The notes under the pieces: generated by a model
The model's input: the letters and a program-made list of their open reading frames with translations, nothing else
What the model was told of the DNA's origin: nothing
The model's database searches: none
Part shown: one piece after another, positions 35,413 through 45,258 of the stretch
Numbering within the stretch: position 1 is the first letter of the stretch
Layout: each line of letters opens with the position of its first letter
Program-made: the position numbers and the translations under genes
NCBI GenBank assembly: GCA_902826775.1
Contig: CADEHE010000010.1
Span: 33,949 to 97,948 of the forward strand
Source: an uncultured Pseudomonadota bacterium
Lineage (GTDB): Bacteria > Pseudomonadota > Gammaproteobacteria > Burkholderiales > JALYOK01
DNA length: 64,000 bases
Direction of reading: 5' to 3'

Positions 35413-36312
35413 CTAAAGAACTCGGCCGCGCACCTTTTCCGCAAACACGGTCATCTGCTCACCCAGGTCGGTGCTGTCGGCAGCCAAGAACTCGAGCACC
35501 AAATGCTCGACACCGATCGCCTTCAATTCACTGATCTGATCGGCAAGGGCGTTCGGTTCTGCGGCTAGCACCCGTCCGCCATGCAGCGGCATCGGCGCTC
35601 GCTCGCCGAGCCGCAGCACACGCGTATCGTTGCGCAGGGTAATAGTTGGAGGATGCGAACGACCAAGAGCGGCGCTGAGCCGTTTCAGCTCGGCGTGGCC
35701 ACTCTGAATGTCGGCAACACTATGATTGATCGGGTGCCAAGCCGCGCCGGCAGCGGCGGCGCGGCGCAGCGACGCGCGCCCATGCCCGCCCACCCAGATC
35801 GGCGGGTAGGGTTTCTGAACCGGCTTTGGTTCAAACTGCAAAGCATCGAATTGCGTGTACTTGCCGGAAAAAGATGGCGCCGGGCTGCTCCACAATTCTT
35901 GCATGGCCGCGAGATATTCATCGGTCATCGGGCCGCGTTCTTCGAATGGCGCGCCCAGCATTGCGCTTTCTTCCGCAAGCCATCCGGCGCCGATGCCCAC
36001 AATCACGCGCCCGCCGCTCAGTGCATCGAGCGAGGAAATCATCTTCGCGGTCACGACGGGATTGCGATAGGGCACGATCAGCACCGTAGTGCCTAAGCGC
36101 ACCCGCTCGCTTGCTCCCGCAATCACCGCCAACGTTACGAGCGGATCATAGATACAGGCGCCAATACGCGGCACCTGTGCATTGGGCACAATTACATGAT
36201 CGCTGACCCACACCGAATCGTAGCCCAATTGCTCGGCGCGCAGGGCCGTGCTGCGAATAACTTCCGCGGTCGCGAGGTGACGACAGTTGGGAATCCAGAC
36301 GCCAAATTGCAT
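35413..36312 (-). CDS. LLM-class flavin/F420-dependent oxidoreductase
   Basis: A 299-residue luciferase-like monooxygenase fold protein. The N-terminus MQFGVWIPNCRHLATAEV, then WVSDHVIVP, RVRLGTTVLIVPYRNP, GRVIVGIGAGW and the C-terminal GVEHLVLEF match the TIGR03619 F420-type group. The cofactor (FMN or F420) and substrate cannot be told from sequence. Monocistronic, divergent from the PhyH gene. Confidence 0.85.
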   Translation of the reverse strand: MQFGVWIPNCRHLATAEVIRSTALRAEQLGYDSVWVSDHVIVPNAQVPRIGACIYDPLVTLAVIAGASERVRLGTTVLIVPYRNPVVTAKMISSLDALSGGRVIVGIGAGWLAEESAMLGAPFEERGPMTDEYLAAMQELWSSPAPSFSGKYTQFDALQFEPKPVQKPYPPIWVGGHGRASLRRAAAAGAAWHPINHSVADIQSGHAELKRLSAALGRSHPPTITLRNDTRVLRLGERAPMPLHGGRVLAAEPNALADQISELKAIGVEHLVLEFLAADSTDLGEQMTVFAEKVRGRVL

Positions 36313-36544
36313 ATCGAAGCGCTATGCACGCAGAAGGGAAGGGTTTGCTTGAACCTTACCAGCGCATGGCTCCTGCGGCAAGCAGCAGTGGCGGCCGCGT
36401 CTGCAAAGGCAAAGCGGTATCGTCTGATATCACGACGTTTTGGCTCCGCGGCGTTCCCGTCGGCAGCTACCAGCCAAGAGTGTAAAATTCTCTGCTATCT
36501 CGCGCACCATTGCGTTCCTTTTACACAACTGGTCGGAGGGAAAG

Positions 36545-37708
36545 TTGAACGAACCGACATTGCAATCGACCCTTTCCGCCGTCGAGCATGCGGAGGCGAT
36601 GAAAACGTACTTTGCCGAGGGAATCGAACGCGCTCAGGCGCTTGGCAATCGCGGCCCGATTCGCATGGGTGCGGATGGAAAACTCCACCGCGATATTCTT
36701 GATGCCTACTGGGAGCTGGGGTTCTACATATTCCAGGGCGTTGTGGGCGCAGAAGAACTGAACGAGTTGCGTGCCGGGGTTGCATGGATGCTTGAGCACG
36801 CGCCGGTAAGTCCCGATGCCAAGCACGACTCCAGCGGCCGCCCCGCGTTCGGCGCCGAATTCACGCGCCCGCCTTACCGCTTCGCTAAACCGCTGAGCGA
36901 TCCGCTTGGCGGAACCGATAAGAACAAGGGCCGCCATCCCGTCAAGATGCACGAGGCAACGCCGCCTGAAGGCTCGCCTGCCTACACCATCGAGCGGCTG
37001 CACGGCAATTTGCAGCTGATGGATTCAGCGTTACGGCTCTACGGTCACCCCGGCCTGCTGGCCGTGGCAGAGGCTGTGCTTGGGCCAGATTTCGTGCCCT
37101 ACAACGAAGTCACCTTTATTAAAGAGCCCGGGCTTGGGCCATCGGTCGCATGGCACCGCGACGGTACCACGCACTGGGATGCCCTTGATTGGGATCATGG
37201 AGCGCATGGGTTCAATTTCATGATGCAGCTGTATCCGAGCACAGCGGGTAACGGCGTCTGGATTCTGCCTGGCAGCCACAAGCTGCGCCGCATGAGCATC
37301 GAAGAAAAGATCCTTGAAGCAGGTTCGGAGCGCATACGCGGCGCGATTCCGCTGCTGGGTGTCGCGGGCGATACCTTCATACTCAATCGGCAAGTGCTGC
37401 ATGGCTCGTTTGCCAACTCCTCGCCCGATAGGCGCGTCACGTTGAACATGGGGTTCTTTCCGCGCGCGCGCGTGCAGAACATTACCGCTACGCATCTCGA
37501 CGGCCGTGTGGTTACCTTCACCACCGAACAAATTCACGAGCGTAGCCGCATGATCGCCATAGGCATCGATGCGCGCCGCCAGCGCTTCCCGCACGAAAGT
37601 TCCTATCGTTACCAACCCCTCGTCGGCGACGAAGCGCAAAACCAATGGAGCGAAGCAACGCGGCAGAGCGTCGTCAAGAATTACAACCTGCGCGACATGT
37701 ACATATGA
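36545..37708 (+). CDS. phytanoyl-CoA dioxygenase (PhyH) family protein
   Basis: A 387-residue Fe(II)/2-oxoglutarate-type oxygenase of the PhyH family. The HxD motif is WHRDG (His204, Asp206), the distal His is in LHGSF (His286), and the 2-oxoglutarate-binding Arg is in SPDRR (296-297). The start is taken as the TTG at 36545, preceded by GGAGGGAAAG; longer in-frame starts have no homology. It would hydroxylate an organic acid, acyl-CoA or small molecule. Neighbours (LLM oxidoreductase, aldolase) suggest catabolism. Confidence 0.85.
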   Translation: MNEPTLQSTLSAVEHAEAMKTYFAEGIERAQALGNRGPIRMGADGKLHRDILDAYWELGFYIFQGVVGAEELNELRAGVAWMLEHAPVSPDAKHDSSGRPAFGAEFTRPPYRFAKPLSDPLGGTDKNKGRHPVKMHEATPPEGSPAYTIERLHGNLQLMDSALRLYGHPGLLAVAEAVLGPDFVPYNEVTFIKEPGLGPSVAWHRDGTTHWDALDWDHGAHGFNFMMQLYPSTAGNGVWILPGSHKLRRMSIEEKILEAGSERIRGAIPLLGVAGDTFILNRQVLHGSFANSSPDRRVTLNMGFFPRARVQNITATHLDGRVVTFTTEQIHERSRMIAIGIDARRQRFPHESSYRYQPLVGDEAQNQWSEATRQSVVKNYNLRDMYI

Positions 37709-37753
37709 GCCGATAGTCAGGAGCACTGTTGGCGGCAGGAGGATCCAGTTGGC

Positions 37754-37876
37754 CTAACAATCAGCGTCGACTGTCTTATTCTGTCGCAGCCTCTCGCTAG
37801 GTTTTTTCGGAAGGTACACAATCAGCGGAATGCCGACCGCTGCGCCGCACAACGGGGCTTCACCCTGTACGCTCAT
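37754..37876 (-). CDS. possible 40-codon ORF coupled to the aldolase gene
   Basis: The ATG overlaps the aldolase stop codon (ATGA). The 40-residue frame contains one short hydrophobic segment (GIPLIVYLP) followed by a basic tail. It could be a tiny membrane peptide or the leftover of a larger gene. No homologue is known to me. Confidence 0.25.
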   Translation of the reverse strand: MSVQGEAPLCGAAVGIPLIVYLPKKPSERLRQNKTVDADC

Positions 37877-38661
37877 TCGCCGCCACCAGCTGCCAACCCC
37901 TGCAACGGCGCCAAACTCGCGCGCAACGCGCCCTGCATCAGGTGCACATCTACGCCTGCCGCGAACATGCGGAATCCCTTCGCCCAATAGTCGCGGCTCC
38001 ACGCTTCGCTCGCCGTCATGCTTGCCAGGGTCTTGTTGTGCTTCTTCCCCGCCGCGACCATCTTATCGACCGCTTCGAGATAGCGCGGGTGATCGAATTG
38101 CGCCGGGATGCCCATGAAGTTGGTCAGATCGAAGTGGCCGAGCCATAGTACGTCGACGCCGGGCACGGCGGCAATGGCGTCGATGTTTTCGATGCCCTCC
38201 GGTGTTTCGATCAGACAGATGGTGAGCGTGCGCTTGTTGGCGATGCGGATTTTGTCCGCGACGCTGCCGCCTTCGTAGTCGTCGTGGGCGAAACCGAACG
38301 CCGCGCCGCGCCGGCCGGTAGGCGGATAGCGTGTGCATGAGACGATGAACTCCGCTTCGGCGGCTGACTTCACCATCGGCGCCATGACGCCCATGACGCC
38401 GGCATCCAGTGCGCGGGCGATGTAGGTGTAGTCGTTGGCCGGGATGCGCGCGAGAGGCACCAATCCTAAGCCGCGGCACAGCGCGGCTTGCGTTTTGATC
38501 ATGTCGTAGTGCGCGCCGTTGTGCTCCATGTCGAGCAGCAGGAATTCGGCGCCAGTTGCTTTCACCATCTGCGGCAGGCCGCTGACCAGAAATTCCCAGC
38601 CGAAGGTGCCGAGCACCGGTTGCCCGGCGAGGAGTTTTTGTTTGACGGGATTGGCTTGCAT
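37873..38661 (-). CDS. HpcH/HpaI-family class II aldolase
   Basis: A 262-residue TIM-barrel protein of the 4-hydroxy-2-oxo-heptanedioate aldolase/citrate lyase beta family. LLDMEHNGAHYD, RIPANDYTYIARALDAG, the metal-binding Glu in LIETPEG and Asp in VLWLGHFDL are visible. The enzyme would cleave a 4-hydroxy-2-oxo acid to pyruvate or glyoxylate plus an aldehyde. The ATG at 38661 has GGAGGAATCG upstream; an earlier in-frame start would overlap rlpA. Confidence 0.88.
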   Translation of the reverse strand: MQANPVKQKLLAGQPVLGTFGWEFLVSGLPQMVKATGAEFLLLDMEHNGAHYDMIKTQAALCRGLGLVPLARIPANDYTYIARALDAGVMGVMAPMVKSAAEAEFIVSCTRYPPTGRRGAAFGFAHDDYEGGSVADKIRIANKRTLTICLIETPEGIENIDAIAAVPGVDVLWLGHFDLTNFMGIPAQFDHPRYLEAVDKMVAAGKKHNKTLASMTASEAWSRDYWAKGFRMFAAGVDVHLMQGALRASLAPLQGLAAGGGE

Positions 38662-38692
38662 TGCTTCGATTCCTCCCCTAAAGAAAATGCGG

Positions 38693-39133
38693 TTAGTCGC
38701 GTAGCCGTGGCAAGGCTTCGCCGATGACTTCAAGCAGAATGGGCGTCACGCCGCGCTCGATCATACCCAGTTCGCGGGCGGCCGCGCTGGAAACGTCGAG
38801 TATGCGCCGCTTGGCGCGCGGGCGCCGGTCGTTGATTTCCAGCACCACGCTGCGGCCGTTCTTCTTATTGGTGACGCGTACCGCGGTGCCGAGCGGCAGG
38901 TTTACATGCGCGGCGGTCAGGGCATGCTTATCGTAGCGATCGCCGTTGGCGGTGCGCAAACCATGCAGGCTGGGGTGATAGTACGTTGTCCATCCCCATT
39001 GCCGCTCGCCGTAGGTGCCGAGCATCTTGGCATAGGGACCCTTGATGGGTTGGGAGGGGGCCGCCTCCGGCTGCGCCGACGCGCCAAGGACGGCGCATGC
39101 GCTCAGTAACAGCAGGACGACTAAACGGGGCAT
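38693..39133 (-). CDS. rlpA: RlpA-family double-psi beta-barrel protein
   Basis: A 146-residue exported protein. A signal peptide (MPRLVVLLLLSACAVLGASA) precedes one RlpA double-psi beta-barrel with TTYYHPSLHGLRTANGDRYD, HVNLPLGTAVRVTN and the conserved VEINDRRP, here LEINDRRP. RlpA proteins bind or cut naked septal peptidoglycan. No SPOR domain follows, so this is the short form. It lies between the LLM gene and the aldolase, on the same strand. Confidence 0.85.
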   Translation of the reverse strand: MPRLVVLLLLSACAVLGASAQPEAAPSQPIKGPYAKMLGTYGERQWGWTTYYHPSLHGLRTANGDRYDKHALTAAHVNLPLGTAVRVTNKKNGRSVVLEINDRRPRAKRRILDVSSAAARELGMIERGVTPILLEVIGEALPRLRD

Positions 39134-39137
39134 GGCG

Positions 39138-40136
39138 CTAAGTCAACGCGAAACTCTTGGCGACCAGTTCGTATGAACGCAAGCGGCTTTCGTAGTTGCC
39201 GGTGATCGTCAACAACATGATTTCGTCGGCCTCGTAGCGCTCGCGCAACGCTTCGAGTTGCGCGCGCACTTCGTTGGGTGCGCCGATGACCGCGCGCACG
39301 CGTTGCTGAGCGATGTAGGCGCGTTCTTGCGCGGTGTACTCGCGCGCTTCAGCTTGCGCCAATGTGGGTATCGGTGAGTCGATCCCCAGCGCCATTTCCA
39401 AGCGGCGCAGATCGATGCTATGCGCGAGGCGTTCGGCGTCCTCGCTGCGCTCGGCGCATACGACAAAGGTGCATACCATGGCGCGCGGTTGCGACCGCTG
39501 TGGCGAAGCGCGATATTGCTGGCGATAAGCGCGCGTTACTCCATCGCCGCCATGGCCGTTGATGAAGTGGGCAAAAGCGAAGGGCAAGCCGAGCTGGCAA
39601 GCAAGGGCGGCGCTGTAATCGGAGGAGCCGAGCAGCCAGATTTCGGGTGTGGTTTCGACCTCCGGCATGACGCGCACCTGCGCGAACGGATGATCGGCAG
39701 GCAAACTGCCGTCGAGATATGCGGCCAGTTCATAGACCTGTTGCGGGAAGTTCTCAGCGGCATCGTAGCGTCCGCCGGCGAGCGCTTTTGCCGTGCGCAT
39801 ATCGCCGCCGGGCGCGCGCCCTAAACCCAGGTCGATACGCCCAGGAAATAGCGCTTCCAGCATGCGAAAGACTTCCGCAACTTTGAGTGCGCTGTAGTAA
39901 GGCAGCAGTACGCCGCCGGTGCCCACGCGTATCGTCGAAGTGGCCGCCGCGATGCGGCCGACCAAAATTTCCGGGCACGGATCGGCCAACGCGGCGATGG
40001 CATGATGCTCGGCCAGCCAGTAACGAGCGAAGCCAAGCTGCTCAGCGCGTTGTGCCAGTTCGATCGTTGCGCGCAGCGCATCGGCCGCGCGATAGCCGGA
40101 GATAATGGGAGATTGATCAAGAACGCCGATTTGCAT
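39138..40136 (-). CDS. LLM-class flavin-dependent oxidoreductase (MsnO8-like)
   Basis: A 332-residue bacterial-luciferase-like monooxygenase. It opens with IGVLDQSPI, contains WLAEHHAI, GTGGVLLPYYSALKVAE, RIDLGLGRAPGG and ends DEIMLLTITGNYESRLRSY. This arrangement matches the MsnO8/YhbW group of FMN-dependent oxidoreductases with unknown substrates. Four bases separate it from rlpA. Confidence 0.87.
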   Translation of the reverse strand: MQIGVLDQSPIISGYRAADALRATIELAQRAEQLGFARYWLAEHHAIAALADPCPEILVGRIAAATSTIRVGTGGVLLPYYSALKVAEVFRMLEALFPGRIDLGLGRAPGGDMRTAKALAGGRYDAAENFPQQVYELAAYLDGSLPADHPFAQVRVMPEVETTPEIWLLGSSDYSAALACQLGLPFAFAHFINGHGGDGVTRAYRQQYRASPQRSQPRAMVCTFVVCAERSEDAERLAHSIDLRRLEMALGIDSPIPTLAQAEAREYTAQERAYIAQQRVRAVIGAPNEVRAQLEALRERYEADEIMLLTITGNYESRLRSYELVAKSFALT

Positions 40137-40267
40137 TTGATGCCGATTCTACCCGCAGCGGGCATGCCGCCGAAGAACGCAGGGCGATTCACGGCGGCGC
40201 AGGATTGGCGTACCGTTTATTGTCTGCAGCCGTCCGTTAACGAGCATTCGGCTTGAAAGACGGAATC

Positions 40268-40386
40268 ATGGCAATACTAGCTTGGCAAATCAGCGGCGAC
40301 CACTTTGAGAGGCGCAGTTGCGATTTTCTCTGCCCGTGTATCTAACCTGACGGCGTCGCCGACCAAAGAGGCTTGCGCACCGGGGG
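40268..40386 (+). pseudogene. 5' remnant of a DUF1326 gene
   Basis: Frame 2 encodes MAILAWQISGDHFERRSCDF then LCPC, the characteristic N-terminus of DUF1326 proteins with its Cys motif. A stop (40343) interrupts it, while the next frame continues SNLTASPTKEACAPG, so a one-base frameshift lies near 40340. Homology then stops at about 40380, where the tail of a different family begins. Normal DUF1326 proteins are about 200 residues, so most of the gene is gone. Confidence 0.7.
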
Positions 40387-40542
40387 ATGAATCTGCTGTG
40401 GATCGCGCTGATCAGCGTTTTCGTATTCGCCGAGAAGGTCGTGACTGCGGGGCAATTCGTGGCGCGCGCCTCGGGTATGGTGCTCATTGTGACCGCGCTT
40501 TGGATGCTCTTTCAAAACGCAGTCACTGTGCCAGGCGTTTGA
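40387..40542 (+). pseudogene. 3' remnant of a DUF2182 membrane protein gene
   Basis: A 51-residue frame, MNLLWIALISVFVFAEKVV and onward to LWMLF, matches the last transmembrane helices of DUF2182 predicted metal-binding membrane proteins, including the typical MNLLWIA and AEK motifs. The N-terminal 200 residues are missing. DUF1326 and DUF2182 genes are usual neighbours, so a deletion joining their opposite ends explains this locus. Its 3' end overlaps mutS by 20 bases. Confidence 0.7.
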
Positions 40543-43099
40543 GTTCGTAGAGCAGATCCAGCGCGGCTTTGGGCGTCAGTTGATCCGGATCGATCGATTC
40601 CAACCGAATCAGCGCCGCGTGCGGCACAATCGGTTCAGGCGTTGCCGCATCATTGGCGTCAAGAAATAGATCGGCCTGCCCGCCTTGGCGTAGTTGCTGC
40701 TGCTCCAGTTGCGTCAACTTGCGCTTGGCTCTTTCGGTCGTCGCGCGCGGCACGCCCGCAAGCTGCGCGACTTGTATGCCGTAGCTTTGGCTGGCGGGGC
40801 CTTCTTCGACGTTGTGCAGGAATACGATGTTTTTGCCATGCTCGACTGCGGCGACATGCACGTTGGCGATCTGCTTCAGTTCTTGCGCCAGGTGCGTTAA
40901 CTCGAAGTAGTGCGTGGCGAACAACGTGTAGGCGCCGTTGACTTCCACCAAATGCCGCGCGATGGCCCAGGCCAAGGCGAGGCCGTCGAAGGTTGAGGTG
41001 CCGCGGCCGACCTCGTCCAGCAGCACTAAGCTGTCGCGCGTGGCGTTGTGCAGGATGTTGGCCGCTTCGCTCATTTCCATCATGAAGGTGGAGCGCCCCC
41101 CGGCCAGATCGTCCGCCGAGCCGATGCGCGTGAAGATGCGGTCGATCGGACCGATGCGCGCGCTCTGCGCCGGCACGTAGCAGCCGCAGCACGCCAGCAA
41201 GACGATGAGCGCGCTCTGGCGCATATAGGTCGATTTGCCGCCCATGTTGGGGCCGGTGATGAGCAGCAGTTGGCGCGCACGCGACAAACGTGTGTCGTTG
41301 GGGATGAAGTGCTCGACCGCTTGCTCGACGACGGGGTGGCGGCCGCCGACTATCTCGATCACCGCATCGCCGGTGAACTCAGGCGCGATCAGGCGCAGCG
41401 TTTGCGCGCGCTCGGCCAACGCGCACAGCACGTCGACTTCCGCAATAGCGCGCGCCAGGCGCTGCAATGCCGCGATGTGCGGTGTGAGCGCATCGAGCAA
41501 TTGCTCATACAGCAGCTTCTCGCGTGCCAGTGCGCGCTCGTTGGCGGAGAGCGCTTTGTCTTCGAACGCCTTAAGTTCGGGCGTGATGTAGCGTTCGGCG
41601 TTCTTCAGCGTTTGGCGGCGGCGATAGTCGTCCGGCACGCTCTCCGCATAGCTGCGCGAGACTTCGATGTAGAAGCCGTGCACGCGGTTGTATTCGACTT
41701 TCAGCGTCGGAATGTTGGTGCGTGCTTTTTCGCGCGCTTCGAGTTGCAGCAGGAATTCGCCGCTGTTGCCTTGCAGCGCGCGCAACTCGTCCAAATCGCT
41801 GTTGAAGCCGTCGCGTATCACGCCGCCGTCGCGCAGCAGCGCGTTCGGCTCATCCTGTAATGTGCTTTGCAGTATCTGCAATAAGGTGCGGTCGTGGTCG
41901 AGCGCTTGCGCCAATTCGAGCGCGCGCGGCGCGGGCAGCGGTGCAAGCGCGGCGGCAATTTCCGGTAGCTGCGTTAAGCTGTCGCGTACTGCGGCAAGTT
42001 CGCGTGGCCGCGCCGAGCGCAAGGCGATGCGGCCGGTGATGCGTTCGATGTCGCTGAGATGCTGCAAACGTTGGCTTAGCGGAGTGCGCTGCGCGGTGGG
42101 GAGCAACGCCTCGATGGCGGCATGGCGCGCACGCAGCGGCGCACGCGCGCGCAGCGGGTGATGCAGCCAGTGACGCAGCAAGCGGCTGCCCATGCTGGTC
42201 GCCGTGGTGTCGAGCAGACTCAATAATGTCGGCGCCGCTTCGCCGCGCAGCGTCTCGGAAATTTCCAGGTTACGGCGAGATACTGCATCCAGGGTCACAT
42301 AGTCACCGAAACTGGAAGCAGATATACCGTGAATATGGGGCAGAGTATTGCGCTGAGTGTGCTGCACGTAGGTCAGCACTGCGCCGGCGGCGCGCACCCC
42401 GAGCGGCAGTTCCTCGACGCCGAAACCACGCAAATCGGCGCTCTGAAATTGCTTGCACAAATTGCGCCGGGCACTGTCCAGATCGAAGTGCCACTGTGGC
42501 CACGTCTTGAACGCGACATCGTTTGCTTGCGCCGCAATGCGTTCGTGGCCCTCGGGCACCAGCACTTCCGCCGGTTTGAGCCGCGCGAGTTCCGTCGTGA
42601 GCAGAGCGCCCGGCACTTCGGCCACGACGAATTCGCCGTTGGCGAGATTGAGCCAAGCGAGCCCCAGCGATTTGCCCTCGGGGCAAAGGCCGAGCAAGAG
42701 GCAGTCCTCGCGCTCGCTGAGCAGGCCCGCGTCGGTCAGGGTGCCGGGCGTAACGATGCGCGTGACTTTGCGCTCTACCGGGCCTTTGCTCGCGCCGACT
42801 TCGCCGACTTGTTCGCAAATGGCGACGGACTGGCCGAGTTTGACCAGCTTGGCGAGGTACTGCTCCAGCGCATGTTGCGGCACGCCCGCCATCGGGATCG
42901 GCGCGCCGGCCGAAGCGCCGCGCTGCGTGAGCGTGATGTCGAGCAACTTGGATGCGGTGACGGCGTCGTCGTAGAACAGCTCGTAGAAATCGCCCATGCG
43001 AAACAGCAGCAACATATTCGCGTGCTCGGCTTTGGCGCGCAGATATTGCTGCATCACCGGCGTGTGCGCGGAAAAATCGGTGTGGGCGGGGCTGTTCAC
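40523..43099 (-). CDS. mutS: DNA mismatch repair ATPase MutS
   Basis: MutS (858 residues) recognises mismatches and starts repair with MutL. The N-terminal mismatch-binding [14 protein letters not shown] contains the Phe-x-Glu pair that stacks on the mispaired base. Walker [14 protein letters not shown] is near residue 617, and the signature and Walker B regions include STFMMEMSE and [16 protein letters not shown]. Length and motif order are complete. The last bases overlap the DUF2182 remnant on the opposite strand. Confidence 0.98.
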   Translation of the reverse strand: MNSPAHTDFSAHTPVMQQYLRAKAEHANMLLLFRMGDFYELFYDDAVTASKLLDITLTQRGASAGAPIPMAGVPQHALEQYLAKLVKLGQSVAICEQVGEVGASKGPVERKVTRIVTPGTLTDAGLLSEREDCLLLGLCPEGKSLGLAWLNLANGEFVVAEVPGALLTTELARLKPAEVLVPEGHERIAAQANDVAFKTWPQWHFDLDSARRNLCKQFQSADLRGFGVEELPLGVRAAGAVLTYVQHTQRNTLPHIHGISASSFGDYVTLDAVSRRNLEISETLRGEAAPTLLSLLDTTATSMGSRLLRHWLHHPLRARAPLRARHAAIEALLPTAQRTPLSQRLQHLSDIERITGRIALRSARPRELAAVRDSLTQLPEIAAALAPLPAPRALELAQALDHDRTLLQILQSTLQDEPNALLRDGGVIRDGFNSDLDELRALQGNSGEFLLQLEAREKARTNIPTLKVEYNRVHGFYIEVSRSYAESVPDDYRRRQTLKNAERYITPELKAFEDKALSANERALAREKLLYEQLLDALTPHIAALQRLARAIAEVDVLCALAERAQTLRLIAPEFTGDAVIEIVGGRHPVVEQAVEHFIPNDTRLSRARQLLLITGPNMGGKSTYMRQSALIVLLACCGCYVPAQSARIGPIDRIFTRIGSADDLAGGRSTFMMEMSEAANILHNATRDSLVLLDEVGRGTSTFDGLALAWAIARHLVEVNGAYTLFATHYFELTHLAQELKQIANVHVAAVEHGKNIVFLHNVEEGPASQSYGIQVAQLAGVPRATTERAKRKLTQLEQQQLRQGGQADLFLDANDAATPEPIVPHAALIRLESIDPDQLTPKAALDLLYELKRLAQ

Positions 43100-43173
43100 G
43101 ATGAGATCGGTCGTTGCGGCCGCAGTTTAGCAGGGGCGGAACAGGCACAGGGCTGCACGCCCGGTCTGCTGTG

Positions 43174-44385
43174 TTAATTCACGTCGATGCAGTTCGCTTC
43201 ATTGCGGTTGAGATTCTTGTGCGCGAGCCGGTTCGTACGCAAAGCGGCAAGCTGGGTGCGCCAGGCTGGGTCAAGCGCCGCCTCCGTTTGCCCGGCTTCG
43301 ATCAAAGCTTCGGCGCCGACGATGGCACGCGCCCAAATGGCATATTGCAAAGGCGTGGCGTAGTCGCGATTGTCGATTGGGTAGTCGAGTCTCGCGCCCG
43401 CCTTTTTCAGCAGTGCCAGAAACGGTTTGATGCGCGGCGAGTCCGGCACATTGCCGCTGTAGTAGATGAGCGACTCTATCGGCGTTTGCCCAGGGTACCG
43501 GTCCGCGCCGTGCGGATCGCCGTCGGGTTGGAAGCCTTTCGCTTCGATCAGCCAGCGCGCCACGTTGAGGGCGGCGCCAGACGCGGCGGCATTGAGCAGC
43601 GTCAGGTTTTCGTCCAAGGTATGTCCGCGCAGCGTGATTGGCGTGCCCGCGGCGAGCAAACTTTGCAGCTGATCGAGCCGATCGAGTTGCGCCGCCAGCC
43701 AGGCCGCTTGGCGGCGCGCGCCCGCGTCGCTTACCGGCAGCAGTAGCGCGAGTTGAGCAGCGTCGCCCAGTAGTACGCTGACTTCCAGCGCATTCAGACT
43801 AGGCAAATAGAGGCCTTCACAGGTGCGCCCGTCGGTTCCCGCAGAACTGGAACTCTCTATGCGCGCGCCAAGCTCAATGAGCTTTTTGATGGAATCGGGC
43901 GCGCGCGCCTGCGTGGCATGAAGCAGAAGTTGATCGATGAAACCGAGGTCCGCACAGTCTTTCGCGCAGCGCTCGCGGGCCTGCATCAGCGCGGGTGCGT
44001 CGTTGGCCAATACCGCCGCGCGTACCGCCTGTTGTAGAGCCTGAGCATGTTTGCTCACTGCCGCGTCGCGTGCTGCCACGCCAAACCAACCGAGGCACGC
44101 GAGCAACAGCAAGGATTGCAAACCGAGTACGGCCCAGAGTGCCGGGGAGACGGGGCGAGTGCGGCGCGCATAGACGGCGTTGGCGATCCAACTCAACAAG
44201 TTCAGCAGCGGAAAGGCGACGAACAAGCCGATATCGCGCCCCAAATGCGGGAACCATCCACCGCTGCTGCCCGCATCCGCCCACCAGAACAGCAGCGGCA
44301 CGACCACGGCCGTCAGGCCCAATATCCAGCAGGTGTAAAACAAAGGGTCGCGTGCCTTGCGCGGCTCGGCCTGCCTAGTGTTCAT
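43174..44385 (-). CDS. membrane protein with ankyrin-like repeats
   Basis: A 403-residue protein with three hydrophobic helices in the first 125 residues (TCWILGLTAVVVPLLFWW; IGLFVAFPLLNLLSWIA; ALWAVLGLQSLLLLACLGWF). The rest is helical with degenerate ankyrin motifs such as LLHATQARAPDSIKKLIELGA, TLLNAAASGAALNVARWLI and TPLQYAIWARAIVGAEALIEAG. The soluble part probably binds another protein. Function unknown. Confidence 0.65.
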   Translation of the reverse strand: MNTRQAEPRKARDPLFYTCWILGLTAVVVPLLFWWADAGSSGGWFPHLGRDIGLFVAFPLLNLLSWIANAVYARRTRPVSPALWAVLGLQSLLLLACLGWFGVAARDAAVSKHAQALQQAVRAAVLANDAPALMQARERCAKDCADLGFIDQLLLHATQARAPDSIKKLIELGARIESSSSAGTDGRTCEGLYLPSLNALEVSVLLGDAAQLALLLPVSDAGARRQAAWLAAQLDRLDQLQSLLAAGTPITLRGHTLDENLTLLNAAASGAALNVARWLIEAKGFQPDGDPHGADRYPGQTPIESLIYYSGNVPDSPRIKPFLALLKKAGARLDYPIDNRDYATPLQYAIWARAIVGAEALIEAGQTEAALDPAWRTQLAALRTNRLAHKNLNRNEANCIDVN

Positions 44386-44431
44386 CCTTGGTACGGATCC
44401 CGAACCGCATCAGGCGCGCGCGATGTCGCGG

Positions 44432-44896
44432 CTATTGGCGTGATTCGGACAGCTCCTGGTAGATGAGCCATTTGCCTTGCGGGGATTGCCCGACCAATAA
44501 ACTAATCGGACTGGTGCGGCCCTTGAGTGCGGAGTAGCGTGCTGCCGCAACGCGCACCTGATCGCCTTCCAGCATGTAAGCGATCCTGGAATAGGTGTTG
44601 CGCTCGCTATTGGCTTTGGCGGCAGGCAGCAACGCCCGCAGCAATGTTTTGTAGTCCGCGCCCGGATAGACGGTATCGCTGGGATTACCCATCGGAAATG
44701 TGCGTCTGATAGTGACAATCGCTTCCGCTGCGTACAGTTCGGTAATGGCGGGATCGTAAGACTGTTCCAGCGCGATGAACTGCGCAAAGAGTTGCTTCGC
44801 CGCCTCGAGGCGTGCATCGTCCGCCCGCGCCAGCATGCTTGCCGCAAGGCAGGCGAGGGTGATCAACAGTTTTGCTGTTCGCATCGAACCGCTCAT
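44432..44896 (-). CDS. small exported NTF2/SnoaL-like protein
   Basis: A 154-residue protein with a signal peptide (cleavage near ARA) and an alpha+beta cone-like mature part: helix ARLEAAKQLFAQFIALEQSYDP, a TELYAAEAIVTIRR strand and a C-terminal GKWLIYQELS strand. This resembles NTF2-like periplasmic proteins. The ATG at 44896 overlaps the upstream cupin stop (ATGA), which supports this start and translational coupling. Last gene of the BVMO-cupin operon. Confidence 0.65.
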   Translation of the reverse strand: MSGSMRTAKLLITLACLAASMLARADDARLEAAKQLFAQFIALEQSYDPAITELYAAEAIVTIRRTFPMGNPSDTVYPGADYKTLLRALLPAAKANSERNTYSRIAYMLEGDQVRVAAARYSALKGRTSPISLLVGQSPQGKWLIYQELSESRQ

Positions 44897-45258
44897 TTTT
44901 CCACCAAGGGCACGAAATCGTACTCGCCAATGCCTTGCAGTACGAGGAAGGTCGTAGAAGTCGGCCCGCCGTTGGTCACGAGATGCGGACGCTTTGCCGC
45001 GACCGCGTATGACTCAGCCGGGCCGAGCCGCACCTCTTGCTTCGGCTCGCGCAGAAACAGCCGCAAACTGCCTTCGATCACATAGAAAGTATCTTGCACG
45101 TTCGTGTGGAAATGCCAGGGCACTTTCTGCGTCGGCGAAATCTTCAGTTCACTAATGCGGAAACCCGGGCGCGATGCATGCTCGGTGCGGTGTTCCACCT
45201 CGAACAGGTGGCCGCCGTCCGGCAGGGGCTTGGGAGTGTGTGCGCGAGGCGTGCTCAT
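44893..45258 (-). CDS. cupin-domain protein
   Basis: A 121-residue single-cupin protein. Cupin motif 1 appears as PWHFHTNVQDTFYVIEGSLRLFL (metal ligands His, His, Glu), and motif 2 as the weaker YAVAAKRPHLVTNGG. Such proteins are metal-dependent enzymes or sensors. It begins at an ATG overlapping the BVMO stop (ATGA) and its own stop overlaps the next gene, so BVMO-cupin-NTF2-like form one coupled operon. It may act on the BVMO product. Confidence 0.82.
   Translation of the reverse strand: MSTPRAHTPKPLPDGGHLFEVEHRTEHASRPGFRISELKISPTQKVPWHFHTNVQDTFYVIEGSLRLFLREPKQEVRLGPAESYAVAAKRPHLVTNGGPTSTTFLVLQGIGEYDFVPLVEK

Noticed and set aside
37754..38002. Longer 82-codon version of the ORF after the aldolase
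   Set aside because: Its first half is only a shadow of the aldolase 3' end; only the ATGA-coupled 40-codon part is kept as a low-confidence feature.
41048..41860. Forward frame opposite mutS
   Set aside because: Antisense shadow with low-complexity Arg/Gln content.
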